Shown here piece after piece: positions 24,540 through 36,399 of a DNA stretch of 64,000 bases. This DNA comes from Incurvaria masculella (Eukaryota > Arthropoda > Insecta > Lepidoptera > Incurvariidae). The position numbers were made by a program, and so were the translations under genes. The notes below the pieces were generated by a model. It had not been told where the DNA came from. It was given only the letters and a program-made list of their open reading frames with translations, and made no database searches. Each line of letters starts with the position of its first letter. The stretch's first letter is position 1. Where the stretch lies: contig OX335651.1 of the NCBI GenBank assembly GCA_946894095.1, positions 6,346,501 to 6,410,500 of the forward strand. The letters run 5' to 3'.

Positions 24540-24783
24540 ATGCTGAATGCAGCGACGCCTTGCGATTCGATAGGCTTGGTGAAGAACCTTTGAGCGCAGT
24601 TAGGTTCAGGATGGGTGACCATTTTCAACCGTTGAGGCTGGCCGTGGTTCGGACTCCACTTAAAACTGTAGGTGTACTTAGTAGGTGGTAGGGTTAATCC
24701 CGCCCGGGTTGGTACCATCGCATTGAATGAACGATGGTCGAAGCGGCAATGAAATATGTCCGTGTTTTCCATCCAGTTCAATT
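24540..24783 (+). repeat. SINE-like family D with 5S-rRNA-like head
   Basis: The head (about 24558-24622) includes AGCGCAGTTAGGTTCAGGATGG followed by GTGACCA, resembling the 3' internal-promoter part of 5S rRNA (GCGCGGTTAGTACTTGGATG, GGTGACC). The shared body follows: GTGGTTCGGACTCCAC, AAACTGTAGG, GGTGGTAGGGTTAATCCCGCC, GGTACCATCGCATTGAAT and TTTTCCATCCAGTTCAAT. An 88-codon minus-strand frame is a shadow of the repeat. Confidence 0.7.
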
Positions 24784-25984
24784 TAGCTTACCAATATAAG
24801 GAATATTTGGCGGTCAGTTTTTTCTCTAAAAAAAAACAATGTTGCTTTTTTATTTTTTAGACATTAACGTTTATTCCCATTAATTGAGGGTAAAATGGTG
24901 ACATTTGTTTTATCTAGACATCTTCTGCAAATAACTTTTCAAGGATTCGAAAACTTCTGGAAATCGATGTTTTAACTGATGTTAATGTCAAAATATGATT
25001 GTTTGATTCCAAGATAAATTAGTAACAATTCTCAAATTGGAATTCATTAGACAGTAGCTTAAAGATTAATTACAATTATCATCTTGAAAATCTTGCCAAA
25101 ATACCAGTCCAAGAATACCGTACAGCTTGCAGTGTTCGGTCCCTGTTGCAACGCTATCGGGCAGGCAACATCCGACGCATCTTGATGCTTCTATCTGGAT
25201 GCACGCCGCTGCAGGCATGCATCAAAGTCAGTGCAGCGGCGGAGCAGACAGCCGGCGCTATCGGCAGAGATGCGCGGAGTCTGTAGGCAGGAGCATCTAT
25301 CTTGGGCGAACGAGATCGAATCGGCCAGTCTCTAAATATGAACCGGCGATATTGTTTTGCGGTTTGTGTTTTTAATTGTGTGTAAGATTTTCTGATTTAA
25401 TTTAATATTTTTCCAAAACAATAATAATAAATAAACCTTATACGAATCCGAGGGTGTGACTCCCAGACTAGCCGGGATACGGGCAGAAGCCTAGTCCGGC
25501 AGCTGTAAATCCGAGACCGATGACGTTGTGAAACTATTCGAACTACCCACAAAAGTCATCGACTGCTGCTCCCGCTGTGGCGCCGCCGCCGTCGCGCTGA
25601 CAAAATACCAAAGTGGACCAGTGAACATAAATAATATGCAGAACATTATAATCATAAGTTGTTCATCAATCATAATCATTGGCTTTATACTACCTTAGTT
25701 TTATAACGTTGGCATGCATTGTTTTATACTACATGAATAAATAAAAATAAATACATGAATAAATAAAAAATATTGACCACATATATCTCGTGTTCGTTTT
25801 AAGGTATATGTCCCAAAACCTAATCGAGAATCACAAGATAATTTGTTTGTCGGCCTCGCAAGGCTTCTTTGAACCGACAGATATTTTATCCATCTTCCAT
25901 AAAACAATAATTCAACGTAGTTTGGTAATAATTTAAGCCGTTTTTCCGACCAACCGATGGTTTGTTCGAACAATCAATCAATAT
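24784..25984. other. Gene-free intergenic DNA
   Basis: No gene supported. A GC-richer segment at about 25120-25330 contains an 82-codon frame without recognisable motifs. A second patch at about 25445-25600 contains a run of GCCGCC triplets near 25580. Confidence 0.45.
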
Positions 25985-26240
25985 TTGTATGAGCAATTTT
26001 ATTTTGTGAAAAATAAAACCGATTGAAAAAACTGGAAAAAAAAATCGTACACATTTTCTTTTCTGTGTGGTATAAAATATAGGTACAAATATATTTTTGA
26101 AAAAACTAATAAATGCGGGCCAAATTTTAATTGAGTGATGTTCAATACCAAAAATCAAGTAAATTAGGACACTAATTTTCAAATTGTTTCTAAACTACTA
26201 GTGTTTGGGGAGCGTAATTTCCACACTTGAATGAACATTT
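25985..26240. repeat. Highly diverged family B foldback remnant (possible)
   Basis: Order of phrases (GAAAAAAC...CTGTGTGGT...AATACCAAAAATCAAGTAAATT...TTTCTAAACTAC...GGGAGCGTAATTT) follows the right half of the 17065-17593 element but with many differences. I rate this as a probable old copy, not certain. Confidence 0.35.
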
Positions 26241-26340
26241 CAGTTATTGAGTAGGTAAAGAAGACACACAAATTCAATAATACTGAATCTTTTCTAATAT
26301 TACTCCCTAATATGGGCGTCGTCGGGCAACTTAAGAACGG

Positions 26341-27175
26341 CCCGTAAGCTATGCTCCCATACAAACGTAATTTACTAATCATTTGGAAAGCGCTATTCCA
26401 ATTAGATTGATATTTAAGGTGGCCCAACCCGGCGGGACTAACCGTGCTGTTGCGCTCTGGGACCTTCTCTGTTTTAAATAAAAGACAGGCTCCGTGATGA
26501 GGAAGATGCAACCTGTCCACAAAAAAGATAATGTGCATAGTGTATGATTTGGTAAGATTTACGAAAATTCTGATTTCAAAACGACTTATAGCTAAAAGTA
26601 AACCACGACCGCTGTAGTTAAAAATCTAAGAAAAACAAAATAGATTATAAATTTAGATTAAATAAGCTATGTCTGATGACTAATCTTTTTAAGATTTTCT
26701 TACTTTATCATTGCGTAAACAACCAAAGTTTTTGTATAAAACGCGCGAAAAATTCGAACTTCCGGACCTTATAACTTAGAAACCAAACAGAATTTTACAA
26801 TGCCAACGGTCATCGGACATTTAGTTCGATCGAATAAAGCTCTTTTGAGCAAAATTTGGGATCTCTGATTAGAAATATGGGCGTGATCTTCTTTCCCCGT
26901 TTGTATGGAGAGTTGAGCGGGTTGGTTATTTCTTCACCTCCATGGGTTGGGCTACTTTAATATCTAGTATCAGGTAAGAAATGTCTGTGTCTGCACGCTT
27001 TTGTTTTTTTGAAAAATCCAAACCGAATGAAATGAAAGCAAAATGAAAATCTTCATACGAATTTAGTTTTCTCTGTAGTTTGACCCAGAATACATTTTAA
27101 TATTAAATACCAAATATGAAGTAAGTTGGAACAGTAGTTTTATAGGCGAAATTTTCTGATGCGTACGGGCCGACC
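26341..27175. mobile_element. Foldback MITE family B, copy 2, split by a TTAA MITE
   Basis: 26341-26413 (CCCGTAAGC... GATAT) and 26961-27175 (ATATCTAGTATCAGG... GGGCCGACC) are contiguous in the sister copy at 17145-17512. The interruption is exactly a family A MITE with its TTAA target duplication. The right end is cut by the piggyBac-like element that starts at 27176. Confidence 0.85.
26414..26960 (+). mobile_element. TTAA-flanked MITE family A, copy 2
   Basis: TTAA at 26414-26417 and 26957-26960. The left terminus is GGTGGCCCAACCCGGCGGGA. The right terminus is diverged (GGTTGGGCTACTT), with an extra GGTTATTTCTTCACC insertion just inside it. Non-coding, aligned with copies 1 and 3 throughout. 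Confidence 0.88.
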
Positions 27176-27653
27176 TTAACCCTTAAACCCTACCCAGGGG
27201 TCTATTGGACCCCAGACGTTTTTGATGGATTTTAATTTTGTCCCTCTAGGTCGCAACTGCGCGAAATTCCAGGTAATCTCTTTCCTCCCCGCGCTCTATG
27301 ATACAAACGGTCGCGCAGCTTCCTTCATAGCATATGGACTTGTCCAGGGTGGTGCCGGGGTCCAATAGACCCCTGGGTAGCAATAGATGAACTTTTTCGG
27401 TGTTGGAGTGACTGTTGTTTTTGGTGATTATCTTTATAATTTAGCAACTAATCTTCATGTTCTTAAAATAAATAGGTAAGTGAATATATATCTTAGAATT
27501 ATTAATGATTTTCTTTAATATTTTTGCCTTATTTAATCTCAATTGACAGTTTGCTTGTTTTGCGATATGTGTTTTATTACGCCGTCATATATGATTATGC
27601 TCAATGAATTTATGGTCCAGTTCATCTTGACTTTAGGTTAAGGATAGGATGCT

Positions 27654-28186
27654 TTAAGGTGGCCCAACCCGGCGGGACTAACTCATTCGCGGGCACGGTA
27701 CAAAACCGTGCTGTTGCGCTCTGGGACCTTCTCAGTTTCAAAGAATAAGACAGGCTCCGTTATGAGGAAGATGCAACATGTCCACAAAAAAGAAAATTTG
27801 CATAGTGTATGATTTGGTAAGATTTACGAAAATTTTAATTTCAAAACGACTTATAGCTAAAAGTAAACCACGACCGCTGTAGTCTAAAATCTAACAAAAA
27901 CCAAATAGATCATAAATCTTGATTAAATAATTCTTTTTACGATGTTCTTACTTTATCATTGCGTAATCCACCTCCAAAATTATTGTATAAAACGCGTGAA
28001 AAATTCGAACTTCCGGACCTTATAACTTAGAAACCAAACACAATTTTACAATGCCAGTAGTCATCAGACATCTAGTTCGATCAAATAAAGCTATTTTGAG
28101 CAAAATTTTGGATCTCTGACAAGAAATATGGCCGTGATCTTCTTTCCCCTTTTGTATGGGGAGATGAGCGGGTTGGGCCACCTTAA
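27654..28186 (+). mobile_element. TTAA-flanked MITE family A, copy 3 (nested)
   Basis: TTAA at 27654-27657 and 28183-28186, termini GGTGGCCCAACCCGGCGGGA and GGGTTGGGCCACC. It lies inside the larger TTAA element, so it inserted after that element. It is the copy with the best-preserved matching termini. Confidence 0.9.
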
Positions 28187-28212
28187 GTACAGATCAAAGA
28201 GACCCCCTAATC

Positions 28213-28801
28213 ATGAGCAACTGGCAGTGTTGGTCCGAACCGGATGAGGACGAAAATACCAGCGGAGGCGGTCAGGTCAAACCATCAAAGCAGAGGAGAA
28301 CAAGCCTGATGATGTTATGGAAGATTTTCGTGAGCCATTGTCGTCATCTGCAACTAGTTCAGATTGAGAAGAAGTTCTCAAAAGACAGAAGGGGATGATA
28401 AGTACAAATGGTCTCGGGAAAAGGCATGCCGCCATCGTAGCCCTCGGAGAAGTGTTCAAAGAATTTTGTAAGAACTACTCTGTGTCTTTATTTATTGGCC
28501 TATTAAATACTGTAGGTATGAATGCAGCAATTCTACTCAAATTCGCCACCAATCAGTGCCGGAAGCGTAAATAGTTCCCGAAGTCTATAGTGACGGACCT
28601 CATTCGTCCTGAACGGGCAGAGATTTCAATGGCCAACTTGGCGGTGTCGCTCTAGCAGACCATTGGCGAAATTCTGCAAAAATACACCTATTTGAAAGAG
28701 GAGCTCCTCAACCTTCTGGAAATTAACGCTGTACTTTCTGGCCGTACGCCAAGGACCCTAAAACGAGTTTGACCTGCACGTCCTGTAAAAAACGCGTTTG
28801 T
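28213..28801 (+). pseudogene. piggyBac-type transposase remnant
   Basis: Reading in shifting frames, an acidic, Ser-rich N-terminal piece (frame at 28213-28398, then DDKYKWSREKACRHRSPRR from 28394) resembles the piggyBac N-terminal region with its KYKW motif. It is followed at once by a C-terminal piece (GLLNTVGMNAAILLKF, then RPERAEISMANLAV), which matches the region after the third catalytic Asp. Near 28775-28801, CTSCKKRVC recalls the cysteine-rich zinc-binding tail. Several in-frame stops and frame changes occur, and the DDD catalytic core is missing, so no active enzyme can be made. Confidence 0.65.
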
Positions 28802-29014
28802 ATGAAAATTCTGTGTCATACCTATATAATTCCTAATAATAATGATTTTTTTGCTGCATAAAATAATTAAAGAATAACTAAATAAATGATTAGTTTTTCG
28901 CAAAACTTAAATAATTGTTTTATTTAGCATAAAAAACTAATTACATTTTGGGGTCTATTAGACCCCTGGGTAGGGATAATGACGTAAAAAATATGGGTAG
29001 GGTTTAAGGGTTAA

Positions 29015-31149
29015 GATGTCCTGGCGTACGCATATGCTGCGCTTAACATAAAAAAAACTAGATTCCGATATTACTGTCGTCAAGAAATTGTCATGAAGCG
29101 TGGAACTAAGATGATGGTGGTGTTAAATCAAGCATGATCGGCCGTCTCGTCCGCGCCGCGCCGCCAATACATCACGCCAATGCCGCGGATACCACGCGAG
29201 ATAATCGAATGTGAGCATCAACTCGTTACGCCGGGAATAAGATGAGACCGTTCATTTCGTCCGGCTCGAAGGACCGAACCCTTCTCATTACTGATCCAGT
29301 TTCAACCGTATTGTTAACACAATAAGAAATAGTTTTTAATATTATCTGATGCGACCAGAGCGATATCGGTCCCTACGATCAACGTTGTTTGTAATCGTTG
29401 AATTTGAAACCAAGCGACTTACAGTTTACGATTCAATTTAGCTTGATAAATTCGATCCACATTATTCGTTTGGATTCGGTTCCGAAATCTGTAAAGTTTG
29501 CCGCGGACAGGAATATATTGAGTCGCTACCTCCGTTCAGTTTTATTTATACGTAACATCTGTTTGAAGTTGAACCTACTCGCGCGGACCGAGAGAGCATT
29601 GCTCGAGATTTATTCAGCGTCTTAATTGTGAATCGATGGGTTAATGAAGATAAAACATGTGACGGTGAAATTAATTAGCCTGGCTTGTCCTTTGTCGCTT
29701 TAGTAGAGTTGCTTTATTCTTAGATGCTTAATCACTTAACCGAAACGAATTGAGATGGTATGCATATGACTACTTGATTACTATATGGCGTTGTCCTAAG
29801 GTTACATTCGAATTTTAGCATATATTGAACATAGTCACTATTAACTGAGACAAATACTGCATGCATGTAGTTTACGTACATATCGCAACAGATATTCATA
29901 AACAAGATCAGTACGATATACGCCAACTTCGTAATATAAGTAGTCGTAAAATATATAAATAACAAATTGATAAATAAATTATACAGCAGCCCTCGATTCT
30001 CGTGATTTGTTGAACACTAAACGTGATTTACGACGTGCTAAGGCCCATCCGCTTTAATTAACTACACTGTCGTATACTTATAAATCCGTTCTCGCCGCGC
30101 AGCTCCCACAAAGTAAGATGAATCGGTCGGACACCGGACCCACAGGCGCATCCACAGCGCCGTCCGCTTTATCCATTCCGTGTGGCGTGACAACTGACAA
30201 GTGTGGTCCAGCCGTCACGCGGGGATATCCCTCAGAGATCCTCGCTCTACGCGGCTTCTCCTTGCCCGCTACTCTCCTCTAATGGCCGTGATTCGACAAG
30301 TACAAATGGCCCCTGTGACAAATGGTCCGCCGACTCTCCGATCGGAGAAAGTTCGAACACCTTTGCAGCGATCTATGCAATTTGATCCTTAACGTCATCT
30401 TTGTGTTTTTTGTGTGGAAATGTATATTCAAGTGAACATTTACGTTTCTTCTTCTGTAGTATGTTATTTCAGATAACATTTTATTTCGTCACAGAGGAGC
30501 AATACCTTATTATTAAATAACAACTTTGAAAAGCCCAGATAAATTCAATTAAAAATATTAGATTTTTTTCAATAAGGTTTAATTTCATTGATCGATTGTG
30601 GAACGTTGGGTGAAAAATTAAAAGTGAAAGTAGAAAAGTGTCGAACGCTTTCTCAGCTCACCCCCGATACGGATCAAAGGTCTTAACCTGGCTCGGTCTG
30701 GTAAATCGAGTACCGTCGAAAATCTTTTCCATCGAGCTCTTTCGACTTTCGGTTTGGGTGCGCGCGGCCGGCTAAGCGTCCCACGGATTCGAGGGGTGGG
30801 CGCAGGCTAGGGTCCGAACTGGTGGTTTCGTCGAGGCCGGATGCGACGGTTAGCTGTTACACTAGACCTTCCCACTTATGAGGTGATGGAGTGCAGTGAT
30901 TTATACTTTTTATTGCGCGGGCAGATTGATGATGTAACGAGTTTTTCGGGGAGTAATTTATTGCGGGATCGTTCATCCATTTGTTAGCTGACCATTCGCT
31001 ATCTCGCGTGTGTAGTTTCGTTTGAAACAATGAGCAATAATTCATAAGTAGCCTGCTCTATAAATTTATAATGAGTATAATGAGTGTTATCTATTTTATT
31101 AACTGACAGTCTTGCTGATCTTATATTCGAATGTATAATTTGTAAAATG
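29015..31149. other. Gene-free intergenic DNA with several GC-rich islands
   Basis: Islands at about 29135-29290, 30060-30260 and 30650-30850 stand out against AT-rich surroundings. Frames across them (60-66 codons) occur on both strands and match nothing. They are candidate enhancers of the distal noc-like gene by position and composition only. Confidence 0.45.
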
Positions 31150-31618
31150 CTTCATCTAAGTTCTTTGGTAGAAACCTTAATTTGTATAATAAGGTTGCCA
31201 ATGAAATTTTCTCAAAAAATATTTCTCGCTGGTTCAGTGAAATTATTAAAAACGTATCCATTAAACTTAATATTTGGTGTAGTTATAACATTAAACTAAT
31301 TTACTGTTTCCCTTTTTTCAATATCTTGCGTATTTTACACATCACACACACTACACATTCACAACTCTTTCGTTCACTTACGCTGCCCAACAGTATTCAC
31401 TTGCAAACGTCACCTACATCACACACAGACATACACCCTCATATACGTGATCTGTACTTATTCAGATATTATCTCACACACGCTCGTGGATGCTTCGTGT
31501 AAACCTGTTATACGTATACATACATAGACATACTTATAGACACTCATAGACATAGGCTTTTTCTTAATTTATTTGTACATACGCTGTTGGTTTACCTTAC
31601 TAAATAAATAAATAAAAG
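31150..31618 (+). pseudogene. LINE 3'-end fragment (jockey/CR1-like, tentative)
   Basis: The translation of 31182-31270 contains LYNKVANEIFSKNISRWF followed by a K/L-rich stretch, like the last residues of jockey/CR1-type RT proteins (a YNKLPxEI-type motif then KFKxxLKxWL). A CA-rich 3' UTR follows and ends with an AAAT-type tandem run (about 31599-31616), as in a LINE tail. The RT domain itself is absent. Confidence 0.4.
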
Positions 31619-32122
31619 ATGACTAGACTAGTCAGTGCCATTGTGGTTGGTGGTTCCATTAGTTCCACTTACCTTCCCGAGATCCTCCTCCACAACCAAA
31701 CAAAGAAACTCCAGCTAATGAAGAAAAGTGCCGCTCCGAAGATGTTTTATCGTCGATCACAGTAATTAAAACGTTGCCCAAAGGAAATGAACGGCAATAA
31801 CAATAAATTTTCCAGTTGATCGTAAATTTTCCCTCGCAGCGTGAGCCGACTGCATGGCGTAGTCTAGGAAGTACAAACAATTTTATTGGTCGTAATTGTG
31901 CTGTAGTGAAAGCCTAAAACCATTAAATGTTTATTGAAGATAAAGAGGATACTTTCGCGCAACCTACCCATTCCAATTTCCTTTGGACTTATTTTTTTGG
32001 ATTGTTTCGGCTGATTAGACCACATCAGACTGAGTTCGCGAATAAATAGGTCCGTACTATAAGAATGATTGCTGTAAACTTACAAGAAAATTAATATCAA
32101 AAGCTTTGTGAGTCTTAAAATA
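31619..32122. other. Intergenic spacer
   Basis: No gene supported. A 73-codon minus frame lacks recognisable motifs. Confidence 0.45.
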
Positions 32123-32222
32123 TTGAAAGTCGTATTCTGAGTGGGCATCCAATCTTAGCAATCCGGTGCTAGTCCGCACCGGATTACTAAATTTTGACAG
32201 TTCACTCTGAATACGGCTATAA
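32123..32222. repeat. Small foldback element with perfect hairpin core
   Basis: An imperfect ~100 bp palindrome (AAAGTCGTATTCTGAGTG... against ...CACTCTGAATACGGCTATAA). Its centre is a perfect 10-base stem AATCCGGTGC/GCACCGGATT at 32160-32169 and 32176-32185 around a 6-base loop. One arm recurs at 62141-62200. Confidence 0.6.
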
Positions 32223-32487
32223 GTGTTTCCTTCACATGAAATTAGCGTGTTATTGCCGATACGCGAAGAATCGAACGCAAAACAAGGCCCAGATTGACTA
32301 TCAAACTGATATTGTTTCATAGTCATAAACATGCTTCGCTCGACATGTTTTCTTCTAAGTTATTTATTTTTACTAGGAAAATATTATTAACATAATAATA
32401 AAAATATAATTAAAAAAAATAATTGGCAAAAAAACCCTTGACAATACAAAATTAAGTTACCAAGTGAATACATTTTTATTTAATATT
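32223..32487. other. AT-rich spacer
   Basis: No gene or family recognised. Confidence 0.4.
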
Positions 32488-32720
32488 GAACAAGTACGTC
32501 GCGTTCTCCATGGAATATGATATGTATGTATAATCGACCGTTACTTAGGTTACATTGATTACGGGAGGAGGGACTGTAGGAGAATTCCAAATAATGGGTA
32601 TACAGCAGGTGGCGAAATCGGGAGACGCAATACTCGCGAGTTGCTGCAAAAAAAGTATGCATTTTTACAGTGCTCTATCTTCAATCAATGTGCCCTTGCT
32701 TCACAGCTGATTCCTATTTT
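32488..32720 (+). repeat. tRNA-Leu-like SINE family, copy with altered boxes
   Basis: Contains ATTACGGGAGGAGGGACTGT, GAGAATTCCAAATAATGGGT and GGTGGCGAAATCGGGAGACGC. The last is an A-box-like segment, diverged from the better copy at 45792. The B-box part is degenerate. The flank TGCCCTTGCTTCACAG matches the ends of the other copies. Confidence 0.6.
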
Positions 32721-32807
32721 ACTCAGATTTTACAATTATACATGGTGTTTCATAATTATTACTATATTGATTCCTGCAAGGGGCTTTGATGTCGAACAGA
32801 CCCTTTA

Positions 32808-34286
32808 TTAAATCAAATCAAATCAAATCAAATTTTATTTTATAAAGGTACAGTAGAAAAACAGTTATGTTCCCTCTTTCCCAAACTAGTGCTTGACTGT
32901 ATCATGGGAAAGAGGTTGCGCATTAAAAAAAATAATAAACAAATACATGAACATCGATCCGAAGTTGTGATTTGGATGTTATGAAATGATTTTGTGTTAG
33001 TGTATGTGTATAGGTATTGTGTGTGATGTTGGTATATGTGTGTAAGGTGATAGGATGTGTGGTGTGGTGTAATGTGAGGGAAGGGAGGGGACTCGTAGAA
33101 AATAGTTGGCTTTATAAAGTCGTTACTAGCTAACTATACAGAGTAGATTTTCTGTCTGTTCATAGTTTTGTGCTAGTAGCCACCCATTTACCTGCTGTTT
33201 AAAATCGTGCTTGTTAGTCCTAGTAAATTTGTTGTAAAGTAATATTCTGTTATATATGTACGGGCCAAGAAAGTAAGCGAAACGCTGAGCGAAACGAGTT
33301 TCAGTTTTGGGAACTGACCTTTGATTTAAAGAACGTGTGAAAGGAGTTAGTACGCTTGCTTGGAAACCTTTAGAGCGCTGTTCGTTCAGTATAGAAGAAA
33401 TGAAAAGTTGCCTTACTGTTAAGAGATTGCTCTCATTGTGTAGATTGTGCGTTGGGTATCTGTATGGCTTTTTTTGCATTACCCTTAGCACAGCTCGTTG
33501 AGCTCTTTCTACCTCTAGCATAAGGGTTTTGGCAGCACCTCCCCAAGAAGTAATACAGTACGTGAGTATAGACTGGCATAGAGATGTGTAAACTAGCTTC
33601 AAGATGGATTTGTCAGAAATATTGCGAATATTGCGAAAAACATAAATAAGTTTCCTCACTCTTGATGCCAATGTTCTGATATGCGCCCGCCAAGACAGGT
33701 TTTCATCTAGAATTACTCCTAGGTATTTGATCTGCGTAACCTTTTCTAGAGTTTCGCAGGAGCACTGAGCGAAGTTTCTTTGTGTGGCGTTCATGTCGCA
33801 AGAGTGAATACACAGGGAGTGTGTTGAGTCAGGTTGAGTTGCCTTTGTTATGCTAAAACTCATGTACTTAGTTTTATTTATGTTTAACGTTAGGAGGTTA
33901 TTGGATAGCCAGTTTTTAATCTTTGCGAGACCATTGGCTGCAAGAGTATATGCTTCATCCCAAGTAGACGCTGTGAAGATTAATACAGTGTCATCTGCAT
34001 ATGTTATTATTTTACATCCTTTGATTATTTTTGAGCACATGTCATCAATGTAGATAAGAAATAAGACTGGTCCTAAAACGCTTCCTTGTGGAACACCGTA
34101 TTCTACGTTTATGTGAGAGCTTGCTACTTCATTGACGCGTACTTGTTGCTTTCTCTCGCATAGGTAGCTTTCAAACCATTTTAGTGGACCTCCTCTGATA
34201 CCTAAGCGTTCAAGTTTGGCAAGCAGTATTGGGAGTGAGACGGTATCAAAGGCTTTTGCCAAGTCAAGAAAAACTCCAAGGCAAGA
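32808..34286 (-). mobile_element. 5'-truncated non-LTR retrotransposon (jockey/CR1-like)
   Basis: The minus-strand element consists of the RT C-terminal half, a CA-rich 3' UTR (GT-rich on the plus strand, about 32985-33085) and a 3' tail of four AAATC units (plus strand 32810-32829). Truncation at about 34280 removes the endonuclease and most of the RT fingers, typical of incomplete target-primed reverse transcription. No clear target-site duplication is visible. Confidence 0.85.
33126..34277 (-). pseudogene. Reverse transcriptase ORF2 fragment
   Basis: The open frame encodes the RT palm onward: FLDLAKAFDTV (first catalytic Asp), then GVPQGSVLGPVLFLIYIDD, then the catalytic TYADDT, a thumb region, and the usual C-terminal tail ending near KHDFKQQVNGWLL. 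The LINE-homologous part begins about residue 60 of a 442-codon frame. The first ~60 residues are unrelated flanking sequence, so the start codon is not native. The remaining domain is open and recent-looking, but endonuclease and RT N-terminus are missing. It would copy LINE RNA at nicked DNA if complete; here it cannot be autonomous. The clade (jockey versus CR1) is not certain. Confidence 0.9.
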
Positions 34287-36399
34287 AAGAAAACGCAATA
34301 TATTTTTACGACTATCAAACAAACCAAACCAATTTTGTGTATTACAAATTGCCAAACAATTTTCAAAGCAGTAAATGAAAATCACACTCGAGCGCATAAC
34401 TATGAAGATAGGGAGATTGTAGGAGGACACGGTGACGAAACTGCTACCCGTCACTCTTCATCATGCTTTGCTCTTACGGTTTACGATCTTGCTCTCACGC
34501 AGGTCGTCGTCTTGCATTATACGAATACGTGTATTTTTATTGTATGCTGAGTGTCTCGAGGAGAAACGATGTTAATATTGTAGTTTTATTTCTTTTCGTT
34601 TGTTAAGTGATTAAAATATGTCTTATGCAGACAAAAACAACCAGATTTGCTGAAATGGCTTGTACAAAAAAGTCAATCATTAAGAGAGCAGTTAGATATG
34701 ATGCAAGCCTAAGTGGCGTGTGGGGTTAATGCTAAGTCATTTAGTATTCACGCGGTCAATAATATTCATCGTAAATACGCAGTACGTGTGTGAAACCATG
34801 AATAACCTAGACATATGAGCTTATTTTTTATTTACTGTCGATTCACTTCTTTGTACTCGTTCATATCACACTAAGATATCAAATGTTGATGGAAAAGGCA
34901 AAAAAATGCGATTTATGGAAGTATAAAATACTTTCTATTTTATAGTATTGGAAATACTACGTGAAAATGGAGGAGGGGTCTGAGCACATGCCACGGTAAG
35001 CCATAAGGGGTGGAGGGGTTGAATCAGTAGGTAAAATTGGTTACTTAGTAGTTAGTATGGCTACGATCCATAGCATTAAAAAAATATCAAATTTATTGTA
35101 TGTCATATTTATTCGCGAGATTAAAAGTAAGTACCCATGATTTCAGTTTATCGAGCACTGTATGCTCATAATTGTAGGTAGTACACCTAGAATTATGAAA
35201 CACCGTGTATAATCGTAAAGATTTATTAATCAACGTTACTACAATATGTACATCCTAGTGTGACAAGGAGAGTTTACATATGTGGCTGTGCCCCCTCCGA
35301 CAGCCAAGAGTGGGCTGCATTGGATATGTTTGGTTTAAAAGAGCCAGTTTTAATCTTTAGCCATACGGTTTTTATAAGCCTGTAACATTTGTATTTAAAG
35401 TTTTTATTTAACATATATTTATCCCTATCCATCTGTCTATTTAATATCATTTCTCAAAAAAAAATATATAGCTTGAAAACATTACAGAATTTATATGTAT
35501 TTAAAAAACATCGCTAGTTGTACGCCTGAATTGTGTGAAAATATCATGCCCTCATATAAACGTTTAAAAACGCTCTCAAGGAACATTATTCCTTGAGTTT
35601 CCGAACACATTGTCTCGAGATTCCGCAAATAAAGTCTCGAAATTCCGCAAATAACCGTCCGGTAGTAATTTCAAGGAGACGCTTAAAGGACAGACGCGTC
35701 ACCGCCGCCGTGTTGCGTCGCCTTGATTTCTAGCCGATGTCAACTCGGTTGAACGACGCACACTATCGAGCCAGGCGCAAACATCTCCATTAAATTGCCT
35801 AACAAATGTATACCCATTCAATTACCAACATCATATTAATACAAGGAAGGAATGCAACAACATGGGGGATGAGTTAGTGACACCGATAGACCGTAAACAT
35901 CGGGAATACAATTCTTTATGGTCTCTGTTCATTTATGTTATTCTCTACCATTGAGCTATAATGTGCATTATAGATTATTGTTCTCTACGGTGTATAACTA
36001 GATGGATAAATAAGTCCTGAGAACCAAGTGAATGGCGTGTCTAATTTCGTCATAAAATCCAGGCGAGAATGCCTACAGCTAGGATGGCGGTTCATAACGG
36101 GGCGTGTTGGTGCCTACACTTATGTATACAAGCGTGACTTGGGCATGGTACAAGAGCCACGAATGTAAAATAAACGGTTTAGGAAAGCGTTTTCTAAGGG
36201 AAGTTTTGCGGAGTTACCAGACAAGGTTATAATGGGGAAGAAAACTCAAAGCTTATTGTAGATGTCGCACGAGCGACCTGTAAAACTGTCCTTCCTGTCA
36301 AGTTTGATTTACTAGTCTTTAGATGAAAGATAGAGTCCATGATGCAGTTAGTATAAGGTTTAGAGGAAAATAATAGCTTTGGTTTGTATTCCGACAATT
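34287..36399. other. Gene-free intergenic DNA
   Basis: No gene supported. The frame 34335-34550 (+) overlaps the LINE boundary and is chance. A moderately GC-rich patch lies at 35660-35780. Confidence 0.5.

Larger units (their letters stand above)
27176..29014 (+). mobile_element. Internally deleted piggyBac-like element
   Basis: TTAA at 27176-27179 and 29011-29014 encloses inverted termini: CCCTTAAACCCTACCC on the left, GGGTAGGGTTTAAGGG on the right. A subterminal GGGGTCTATTGGACCCC on the left is repeated as GGGGTCTATTAGACCCC on the right. The TTAA target and the C-start termini are piggyBac hallmarks. Inside are remnants of a piggyBac transposase (28213-28801) lacking its catalytic core, and a nested family A MITE (27654-28186). 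Confidence 0.85.

Noticed and set aside
24558..24622. True 5S rRNA gene
   Set aside because: Only a ~30-base part resembles 5S rRNA, the 5' half is absent, and the piece is fused to a repeat body.
33126..34454. Full-length native 442-residue protein
   Set aside because: Only from about residue 60 does it match reverse transcriptase; the first part is flanking DNA read through by chance.
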